This document shows positions 58,669 to 64,000 of a DNA stretch of 64,000 nt, in pieces (position 1 is the first letter of the stretch; each line of letters begins with the position of its first letter). The notes beneath the pieces are model-generated. The model was not told the origin of the DNA. It made no database searches and saw only the letters and a program-made list of their open reading frames with translations. The position numbers were made by a program, and so were the translations under genes. The DNA comes from Pseudomonas lactis (GTDB taxonomy: Bacteria; Pseudomonadota; Gammaproteobacteria; Pseudomonadales; Pseudomonadaceae). Location: assembly GCF_001439845.1 (NCBI RefSeq), contig NZ_JYLO01000002.1, forward strand, positions 62,001-126,000, written 5' to 3'.

Positions 58669-58712
58669 CGTGCCACAAGTGGGGTAGTGACGTGCCACAA
58701 ATGGGGCTGTGA
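58669..58712. repeat. Two tandem 22-bp imperfect repeats
   Basis: CGTGCCACAA-G/A-TGGGG-T/C-nGTGA occurs at 58669-58690 and 58691-58712, with a partial third CGTGC following. The spacing equals two helical turns, as in iteron-like protein-binding sites. Confidence 0.75.
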
Positions 58713-58936
58713 CGTGCTTCATCACTCGGCGCGCGCCGTCGTCCCCCCACCTCGCCTGCGGGCTAAATGGGTCTTTTTTTCTGCACACCTGCGGACCACT
58801 CTCGGCGGCGCAGGCTGGGCGCTTGGTTGGCATTGTGGGGAGGTCAAAAGCCTGCGGAACCCTGCACCGAGGGGTGAATTCTGTGAGCGGTCTGTAGCGG
58901 CTGTTGTACAGCTGGAGGGGGGGCATCTCAAAAAGA

Positions 58937-59208
58937 GTAATTTCAGTAACCACCCCAAGGGATCGGGCTGGAGGCCACGTAATCCGTGGGGTTTGGTATT
59001 ACAAAAAGGAGTAACAGAGAAGTAATTGAAAAGGTAATTTTTAGGCAAGCTATTGTTTTTAAAGGGTTTTTATAAAGGTCAGAATTACATTTATAAAGAG
59101 TAATCAGATTACTTAAATATTACCTAAATATTACCTTTTGCCGAAAACATAAAACCCTTTAATTTCAATGGTTTGAGAGTAAAAAACGGTCAAGATTACT
59201 TATGTTAC
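58937..59208. repeat. AT-rich array of phased GTAAT/ATTAC pentamers
   Basis: GTAAT or GTAAC starts at 58937, 58946, 59011, 59022, 59034 and 59100. The reverse motif ATTAC starts at 58998, 59084, 59108, 59119, 59130 and 59195. The three at 59108-59134 are spaced exactly 11 bp apart, one helical turn. This is the lowest-GC stretch of the prophage. Confidence 0.65.
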
Positions 59209-59293
59209 TCTTTTTTTTGCCCCCCTCTAGATTTCAGATTTGATGCCCTAACGCGTGTAATGCGCACGCGTACGCAGGTGTCAGTTGTCGGCC

Positions 59294-59313
59294 GTGGGAA
59301 TGGCATGGGAATG
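59294..59313. repeat. Direct repeats beside attR, candidate integrase arm-type sites
   Basis: TGGGAATG occurs at 59295-59302 and 59306-59313 in direct orientation, 11 bp apart and 74-92 bp from the attR core. It resembles the TATGGGAACAC repeats about 78-100 bp from attL. Confidence 0.45.
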
Positions 59314-59386
59314 AATTTGCGCACCTGGCACCGCTGGAGCCCTTGTATTCCGGGGCCTCGACCGAGAGATTGAGGGTGCGGGTACT

Positions 59387-59409
59387 TTCGAATCTCTCCT
59401 TCACCGCCA
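59387..59409. other. attR core of the prophage
   Basis: Second copy of the 23-bp tRNA-Ser 3' end, TTCGAATCTC through CACCGCCA. No other part of the tRNA is repeated here. The native terminator of the tRNA follows 13 bp further on. Confidence 0.93.
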
Positions 59410-59421
59410 CATTAAGTAAAC

Positions 59422-59461
59422 ACAAACCCCTGGTTTTCATAAAGAAAGCCGGGGGTTTGTG
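59422..59461. terminator. Original tRNA-Ser terminator, now stranded beyond attR
   Basis: ACAAACCCC (59422-59430) pairs with GGGGTTTGT (59452-59460), with CTGG/CCGG-like extension in the stem. It is bidirectional: it would have ended tRNA-Ser before integration and can still end the leftward hxlR-type gene. Confidence 0.8.
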
Positions 59462-59464
59462 GTT

Positions 59465-59833
59465 TTAGGCCTCGTCAAAAGGGCTGCGCCTCTGTTCGGC
59501 CCATTCAATCAAAGCCTGCATCGACGGCCCTAACGCGTATCCATCCTCGGTCAACTCATACTCAACTTTCGGTGGAACCTGCGGGTAAACCGTGCGGCGA
59601 ACAATTGCGTCTTTTTCGAGCTGCTTGAGCTGCTGGATAAGCATTTTCTGGTTGATACCCTCTATGAGCTTTTCAAGATCGGAAAAGCGCAGAGGACCTT
59701 TGGCTGCGAACAGCTGGCAAAGGATGATTATCTTCCATTTTCCCTCCAGTACACGGAGGGTCTCCATGGTTGCTTCAGCCCATTTCACTCGATTTTTTGG
59801 GTCGCCACAGTCCCATTCTCGTTCACTGTTCAT
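59465..59833 (-). CDS. HxlR-family transcriptional regulator
   Basis: A 122-residue winged-helix regulator: LEGKWKIIILCQLFAAKGPL, RFSDLEKLIEGINQKMLIQQ, then LKQLEKDAIVRRTVYPQVPP and KVEYELTEDGYAL, a textbook HxlR profile. It diverges from the F420-reductase-like gene across 97 bp and probably controls it. HxlR proteins often respond to aldehydes or quinones. Confidence 0.94.
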   Translation of the reverse strand: MNSEREWDCGDPKNRVKWAEATMETLRVLEGKWKIIILCQLFAAKGPLRFSDLEKLIEGINQKMLIQQLKQLEKDAIVRRTVYPQVPPKVEYELTEDGYALGPSMQALIEWAEQRRSPFDEA

Positions 59834-59930
59834 AGTTTGGTTCGTTACTTACCTTTTGGTGTGTACTTATCATTATCTCACTGTTCTCCTAAGGTAGGCG
59901 CCTACCCGAAACCTATACGAGCGAGAACTC

Positions 59931-60683
59931 ATGAAAATTGGAGTGATTGGGACAGGAAACATTGGCGCAACCCTTGCCCGGAAGATGATTGCCGCAGGCC
60001 ATGATGTGCAAGTGGCTAACTCCAAAGGCATTGAGGGGGTTCGTGCATTCGCCAACGAGATAGGGGCGGTACCTGCAGATATTTCGGGCGTTGTTCGAGA
60101 TGCCGAAGTGATATTTTTATCTATCCCTTTCCCAGCAGTGGCTGATCTGCCTGCTGACTTGTTCGCATCTGTTCCATTGGACGTCCCTGTCGTGGATACC
60201 GGCAATTACTACCCGGGCGTGAGGGACCAAAAAATTCCGGAAATAGATGAAGGCATGGCCGAAAGCGTTTGGGTTTCGAAACAGATTGGAAGGCCGGTGA
60301 TCAAGGCGTTCAACAACTTGTTAGCCTATTCGCTCGCTGAGCTAGGCCAGCCCGAGGGCACGCCTGGACGATTGGCGGCGGCGGTCGCTGGGGACGATCA
60401 GGTCGGTGTGCAGACAGTCATGGAGCTGGTGAGCGAATCAGGTTTTGATCCAGTCAATGCGGGTTCACTTGAGCAGTCGTGGCGGCAACAACCTGCAACC
60501 CCTGCGTACTGCTGCGACTACACCGCCGTTGATATGCGCCGGGCCCTTGATGCGGCAGTTAAAGGTGAGGCGCCAAAAACTCGGGATCGCATGATAGAGC
60601 ATTTCGCGAAGCTGGGTCCCAACCCTAGTCATGCGGATATCATTGCGATGAATCGTCAACTGAGCCCGATATCGCACGCGTAA
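59931..60683 (+). CDS. NADPH-dependent F420 reductase-like oxidoreductase
   Basis: A 250-residue Rossmann protein of the F420:NADP oxidoreductase-like group (COG2085): MKIGVIGTGNIGATLARKMI with the dinucleotide motif GTGNIG, VVDTGNYYPGVRD, VIKAFNNLLAYSLAELGQPE and a C-terminal helical part. Pseudomonas lacks F420, so it probably uses NADPH with another substrate. It diverges from the HxlR-type regulator. Confidence 0.9.
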   Translation: MKIGVIGTGNIGATLARKMIAAGHDVQVANSKGIEGVRAFANEIGAVPADISGVVRDAEVIFLSIPFPAVADLPADLFASVPLDVPVVDTGNYYPGVRDQKIPEIDEGMAESVWVSKQIGRPVIKAFNNLLAYSLAELGQPEGTPGRLAAAVAGDDQVGVQTVMELVSESGFDPVNAGSLEQSWRQQPATPAYCCDYTAVDMRRALDAAVKGEAPKTRDRMIEHFAKLGPNPSHADIIAMNRQLSPISHA

Positions 60684-60743
60684 CAGAAGTTGGCGAAGGC
60701 ACAGGTTTATTTGATTTTCGTTTCACCACGTTCACAGCAAACA

Positions 60744-60778
60744 AAACCCCAGGTTTCGAAAGAAACCTGGGGTTTTTT
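60744..60778 (+). terminator. Rho-independent terminator
   Basis: AACCCCAGGTTTC-GAAA-GAAACCTGGGGTT followed by TTTTAA, a 13-bp perfect stem 60 bp after the preceding stop. Confidence 0.93.
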
Positions 60779-60785
60779 AATTTTT

Positions 60786-61234
60786 GAGTTTGAAACCTGC
60801 TGTTTTTAGATCATGCGCACGGCGCGTCCATTCGTCGCCCGATGACATCGAGCAAATCGCATCCATCGCGCAGTGGAATCGAACAGAGCAGTGCAAAGTC
60901 ACTCAGCACCACCGCATCACTACCGGAAAAAGGGGACGGATTTATTTACTTTATGGCCCGCACAGCGTTGTGTTTTATCGCTAACTTCGCCGACGGGAAC
61001 CCTCATGCTATTTCCGGCTCAGGGTTGCTATCCAAAGTCCGGAAACAACAAAGGTGAAACCCGCGCCCAGAATCGACCAAAGCAGTCAAAAGCCAGATCT
61101 CCGAGTTGTTGTGTGTGGCGTATGTTGACGCCGTCGGCAATGGGGCGGGTGAGTTTAAGGGATAGGCGTTTTTCGGCACGGCCTGCGCGGTTACGGATAG
61201 ACTGGACGCCTCAATTTTTCAGGATGCAGCACTC
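60786..61234. other. Gene-poor region
   Basis: About 450 bp with no convincing gene. The sequence GAAAAAGGGGACGGATTTATTTAC (core AAAAGGGGACGGATTTATTT, 60928-60947) resembles the flank found near many REP-associated tyrosine transposase genes in Pseudomonas, so this may be the remains of such an element or another degraded gene. The right end holds the leader of the knot-like protein gene. Confidence 0.35.
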
Positions 61235-61534
61235 ATGTTCAAAGTTGCCCTCGCTTCCTTGCTGTTGACCTGCACTTTTTGCGCTCACGCCGGTACGACG
61301 GTCGATGTGTCGAAGATTTACGGCAAGATTCAGTTCGTGGACAGCTATCCCGACTACAAGGTGAAGGTGGTGAATCAATTCCCCGACCTCAAAGTAAAGA
61401 AGGTGGATTCCTGGCCTGATTCTGTCGGGAAATGGCAAACCGTCGATAGCTATCCTGATTACAAGATCCAGATTGTCGATTCCTATCCGGACTTCACCAT
61501 TGAATATGTAGAGAGCTGGCCTGGAGTCAATTGA
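61235..61534 (+). CDS. Secreted YPD-repeat protein, probable 7(1) septoil knot family
   Basis: A 99-residue exported protein: signal peptide MFKVALASLLLTCTFCAHAG, then six tandem 11-13 residue units of the form (I/V)xxVDSYPDYK: IQFVDSYPDYK, VKVVNQFPDLK, VKKVDSWPDSVGK, WQTVDSYPDYK, IQIVDSYPDFT and IEYVESWPGVN. The periodic hydrophobic strand plus a turn resembles the small beta-strand repeat family described as a 7(1) septoil knot (formerly DUF6150), as I recall it. Function unknown; the location is periplasmic or extracellular. Confidence 0.7.
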   Translation: MFKVALASLLLTCTFCAHAGTTVDVSKIYGKIQFVDSYPDYKVKVVNQFPDLKVKKVDSWPDSVGKWQTVDSYPDYKIQIVDSYPDFTIEYVESWPGVN

Positions 61535-61732
61535 TCGCGGTAAACCGTTGCAGGTGGTCTGAGACGGCTTGTGGGGCGGGCTGGTGATCAGGGCTCTGTA
61601 AAACCGTAGTCCTTCTTCTCACTCTCTCTGTTGATCTGGCCCTAGCTGTTAAGCAAATCGGGTATCTTTGCCGCCTCAGCCGCCAGCCTGCCTCAGGCGC
61701 AGCGCATGATCGTTTGTTTAGGGAAGAATGGA

Positions 61733-62860
61733 ATGACACTCAGGGTGTTGGTAGTCGGTGGCTACGGCAATTTCGGCAGCATCGTTTGCCGGCATCTGGT
61801 GTTGGCGCCGGGCATTGAACTGGTGATTTCGGGTCGCGACCCTCATAAGCTGCAGCGCAAGGTGGATGAGCTGAAAAGCCAGTCGAACACCGCTTGCGAG
61901 GGCTGGTGCGGCGATGCCATGGGAGCCGGGTTCGCCTCCGTTTTGCGTTCGATGAACATCAGGTGGGTGATCCACACCGGCGGCCCGTTCCAGGGGCAGT
62001 CCTATGCTGTCGCCCAGAGTTGCATCTACGCTGGCGTGAACTACTGCGACTTGTCCGACTGCCGCACCTTCGTCAACGGTGTGAGCGTGCTGGATGCACA
62101 AGCACGGCAGGCAGGCGTGGCGATCCTTAGCGGGTGCAGCTCCGTGCCGACGCTGTCGTGCGCCATCATCGATCAGTATCGCTATCGCTTCACCCGTATC
62201 GACTCGATCGAGCACGGTATTTCCTCCTCGGCCAAGATGCCGGGCCTGTCCACCGTCGAAGGTGTGCTGGCTTACGCGGGCAAACCCATCAAGCAGCTCA
62301 GGCATGGTCAGGTGCATGAAGTGCTGGGCTGGCAGGACCTGACGCTGCGCAAAATGCCTGAGCTTGGCACGCGGGTGTTGGCGAATGTGGATGTGCCCGA
62401 CATGGACATCTTTGCTGGCCGCTATGGTGCCCACACCCTGAGCTTCAAGGCTGGTGCGGGGCTCAAGCTTGGCGGTGTCGCCAACTATCTGCTGGCCCAG
62501 GCGCTGCGGTGGGGCGTCGTGCGTGACCATCTTGCCTGGGCTGCGCGGCTGCATCGGCTGGGTACTTGGTTCGAGCGCTTTGGCGATGGCAAAAGCGCGA
62601 TGTACATCGACGTGAACGGCCTCGGTGCAGAAGGGCAACCGCTGTCCCTGGCGGTGCAACTGACGGCGCTGAATGACAAAGGCCCGGAAATCCCCAGCTG
62701 CGCCGCCGTTGCTCTGGCCCTCAAAGTCGCCCAAGGCTATGTGCCTGAACCCGGTGCGCGGCCGTGCGTTGGCGAAATCACCGTCGACGAATACATGGCC
62801 GCCATCAACGACCCGGCGAACCTTAGCCTAGCCGTGCATTTCTCTGACGGGCAGGGCTGA
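61733..62860 (+). CDS. Saccharopine dehydrogenase-like NADP-binding protein
   Basis: A 375-residue oxidoreductase: MTLRVLVVGGYGNFGSIVCR with a Rossmann GGYGNFG motif, SGRDPHKLQRKVDELKSQ, WVIHTGGPFQGQSYAVAQSC and AGVNYCDLSD, as in saccharopine dehydrogenase NADP-binding domain proteins. The substrate is unknown. The ATG at 61733 has GGAAGAATGG upstream. It is 2 nt from the DUF2269 gene, forming an operon. Confidence 0.9.
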   Translation: MTLRVLVVGGYGNFGSIVCRHLVLAPGIELVISGRDPHKLQRKVDELKSQSNTACEGWCGDAMGAGFASVLRSMNIRWVIHTGGPFQGQSYAVAQSCIYAGVNYCDLSDCRTFVNGVSVLDAQARQAGVAILSGCSSVPTLSCAIIDQYRYRFTRIDSIEHGISSSAKMPGLSTVEGVLAYAGKPIKQLRHGQVHEVLGWQDLTLRKMPELGTRVLANVDVPDMDIFAGRYGAHTLSFKAGAGLKLGGVANYLLAQALRWGVVRDHLAWAARLHRLGTWFERFGDGKSAMYIDVNGLGAEGQPLSLAVQLTALNDKGPEIPSCAAVALALKVAQGYVPEPGARPCVGEITVDEYMAAINDPANLSLAVHFSDGQG

Positions 62861-62862
62861 CC

Positions 62863-63360
62863 ATGCTCTATCTGAGCCTGAAATACATCCACATCATCGC
62901 GGCGATTTTCCTGTTTGGCTTCGGCATGGGCTCGTATCTGTATCTGATCGCCGCGAGCCGTACGGCCAACCCGCAAGTGATTGCCCATGTGGCGCGGATG
63001 GTGGTGCAGTTCGATACCTGGATCACTACGCCGGCGGGCGTCATTCAGATCATTACCGGCTTTGTATTGATCAAGCTTGCCGGACTGGGGTTGACCACCG
63101 AATGGGTGCTGACTTCGCTGATCATCTTCCTGTGTGTGGGGGCTCTTTGGCTGCCGGTGCTGGTGCTGCAGAAGCGTTTGCAGCAGATGGCGCTCAGTGC
63201 GGTTGAGACGGGCAGGGCGCTTGGTGATGGATACCGCGGCGTCTATAGGCAATGGTTCTGGATGGGAGTTTTGGGTTTCTCTGGGATGTTTGTGATCGTG
63301 CTGATCATGGTCACGAAGATGACGCCATGGCAGTTGATTGGGCTGTTGCTGTATGGCTGA
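62863..63360 (+). CDS. DUF2269 family integral membrane protein
   Basis: A 165-residue protein with four predicted membrane helices (about 5-27, 50-72, 82-102 and 135-160), starting MLYLSLKYIHIIAAIFLFGF. The KxxHIxxA start and the RMVVQFDTWITTPAGVIQII segment match DUF2269. It is in an operon with the oxidoreductase, which suggests a membrane partner of that enzyme. Confidence 0.9.
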   Translation: MLYLSLKYIHIIAAIFLFGFGMGSYLYLIAASRTANPQVIAHVARMVVQFDTWITTPAGVIQIITGFVLIKLAGLGLTTEWVLTSLIIFLCVGALWLPVLVLQKRLQQMALSAVETGRALGDGYRGVYRQWFWMGVLGFSGMFVIVLIMVTKMTPWQLIGLLLYG

Positions 63361-63411
63361 CATCAGCGCTGGCCGTTGCACTTGAGGCACTCGGGCTGAA
63401 ATAAATGCCGT

Positions 63412-63615
63412 TCAGGGCTTGGGATTCCAAGCCACCGCACACAACGCCAACCCCGCCAGCGTGGCGAACAACTGCACCTGCTCGATCCCGTGCGCCTGGA
63501 TCATTGCCCGCTCACCCTGGCTTAGCCACAGCAGCTTCGGCACCAGCCCATGGTAAGCAAACATGAAAGCCAGGCCGCCCCGCGCGATCCAGTTGATGCG
63601 CAACAGGGGGTTCAT
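63412..63615 (-). pseudogene. DoxX-like protein, probably 3'-truncated
   Basis: A 67-residue frame resembles the first half of DoxX-like membrane proteins (INWIARGGLAFMFAYHGLVP, then KLLWLSQGE and QLFATLAGLALCAVAWNP). It stops where a second and third helix would be expected, and typical relatives have about 120-140 residues. No continuation is found in other frames before the convergent DUF2269 gene. It may instead be a genuinely short member. The ATG overlaps the upstream DCC gene stop. Confidence 0.6.
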
Positions 63616-64000
63616 GGCTGATCCTTCAAAAAGCGCTGTTCATGATCCGCGTTCGGCAACAGACAGGTATCGTATTTCCCGAACAGCCGATAGCGATTGC
63701 GCGCGACGCGGTCGTAAGCCCAATCCCGAAGAAAGCGCGGGATGCCGCGCAGGAGCAGCATTGGGCGCCAGCGGGCAGGCAGTTGCGCAATGATTTGCAA
63801 CACCGCCTCCGAACGCTCCCAACAGTGCCGATCGCGGATCACTGCGAGGGTGTCGAACTGCTCCAGCGGCAACCCCGCCCACGCCAGCAGCGCCTGGCCC
63901 TCAGGTGACTGCACGGCGGCTAATCGCAAGCACCGTTGGCGGTCGTGGCGGATCAGAAACCTTGCCCAACCGTTACACAGCTTGCACACCCCGTCGAACA
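63612..64000 (-). CDS. DCC-family thiol-disulfide oxidoreductase-like protein (partial)
   Basis: The gene enters from beyond the right edge; 129 codons are visible, so a start cannot be given. The window edge reads FDGVCKLCNGWARFLIRHDR, the D-x-x-C-x-x-C motif of the DCC (DUF393) family, followed by LAAVQSPEGQALLAWAGL, AVLQIIAQLPARWRPMLLLR and IPRFLRDWAYDRVARNRYRL. It is a predicted redox protein, coupled by a 4-nt overlap to the DoxX-like gene. Confidence 0.92.
   Translation of the reverse strand, partial: FDGVCKLCNGWARFLIRHDRQRCLRLAAVQSPEGQALLAWAGLPLEQFDTLAVIRDRHCWERSEAVLQIIAQLPARWRPMLLLRGIPRFLRDWAYDRVARNRYRLFGKYDTCLLPNADHEQRFLKDQP

Larger units (their letters stand above)
58405..59386. 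other. Non-coding phage end region with repeat arrays
   Basis: About 980 bp without a convincing gene; open frames here lack ribosome-binding sites and plausible protein composition. It contains GCTGTAGGG/CCCTACAGC inverted repeats about 40 bp apart (near 58451 and 58499), two tandem 22-bp repeats (58669-58712), an AT-rich array of ATTAC/GTAAT pentamers (58937-59208), the inverted ACGCGTGT...ACGCGT (near 59251) and paired TGGGAATG repeats (59294-59313). It probably holds the attP arm and/or a replication-control region. Confidence 0.6.
22227..59409. mobile_element. P2/phiCTX-like prophage in tRNA-Ser
   Basis: A 37.2-kb prophage between two perfect 23-bp att repeats. It carries the full set of P2 morphogenesis genes (Q P O N M L X, R S, V W J I, H G, FI FII E E' T U D), a lysis cassette, a tyrosine integrase next to attL, a repressor/Cro switch, an Ogr-type late activator and replication genes. 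attP lies close to cos, as in phiCTX, rather than between D and C as in P2. No structural gene shows a frameshift or truncation, so it may be able to form particles. Its maturation cargo includes two DNA methyltransferases and a moron-like secreted protein. Confidence 0.95.

Noticed and set aside
58549..59048. Several 100-140 codon frames in the phage end region on both strands
   Set aside because: No Shine-Dalgarno sites, odd composition and overlap with tandem repeats; they are better explained as chance frames in non-coding DNA.
1..64000. CRISPR array or insertion sequence
   Set aside because: I saw no regularly spaced identical repeats with unique spacers and no transposase gene with flanking inverted repeats; the palindromic repeats present are REP elements.

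Overview
The window is a stretch of Pseudomonas chromosome, most likely of the P. fluorescens group. The evidence is GC-rich coding, familiar Pseudomonas gene neighbourhoods (etfBA divergent from ETF-QO; a circularly permuted ATP-grasp / alpha-E / transglutaminase trio), and several copies of the palindromic REP elements typical of fluorescent pseudomonads. A complete-looking 37.2-kb P2/phiCTX-type prophage splits the chromosome at a tRNA-Ser(GGA) gene.

Left chromosomal arm, 1-22.2 kb. ETF-QO (partial) and etfBA diverge around a promoter that carries a PsrA-like operator. Next come a periplasmic solute-binding protein, two lipoproteins (DUF4398 and DUF4398-OmpA), a MocR-type regulator, a small secreted protein, a YkgJ zinc-cluster protein, a START-domain protein and rraB. 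The ATP-grasp/alpha-E/transglutaminase operon follows, then a cytochrome c, a 31-residue membrane miniprotein, a two-gene beta-oxidation operon (thiolase plus FadB/FadJ-like multienzyme), a class I amidotransferase, CorA, an acyltransferase and a crotonase.

Prophage, 22227-59409, bounded by perfect 23-bp direct repeats of the tRNA-Ser 3' end. The integrase sits beside attL. A leftward early operon (33.5 to 23.7 kb) runs from a Cro-like protein through a CII/YmfL-like regulator, an Ogr-type late activator, a primase-helicase, a paralogous second ATPase and a repeat-bearing cytosine methyltransferase to a terminator before int. A short XRE repressor diverges from it, followed by a 53-codon gene and a secreted moron-like protein on the plus strand. 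The P2 late module occupies 34.9-56.4 kb in the order D U T E' E FII FI G H I J W V S R lysC lysB endolysin holins X L M N O | P Q. Three nearly identical palindromic boxes (TGT-N13-ACA) lie exactly where P2 has its Ogr-dependent late promoters, and a T TTT TTG slippery site links E to E'. A cos-like region follows Q. Between cos and attR, the position of the toxin gene in phiCTX, lie a Dam-type methylase, an SRAP/YedK protein, a small coiled-coil gene directly under a perfect LexA box (possibly a Tum-like SOS antirepressor), and 1 kb of non-coding DNA with phased 11-bp repeats.

Right chromosomal arm, 59.4-64 kb: the displaced native tRNA terminator, an HxlR regulator divergent from an F420-reductase-like NADP-binding protein, a gene-poor stretch, a secreted protein built of YPD repeats that resembles the 7(1) septoil-knot family, a saccharopine-dehydrogenase-like protein, a DUF2269 membrane protein, a truncated DoxX-like protein and a DCC-family protein that leaves the window.
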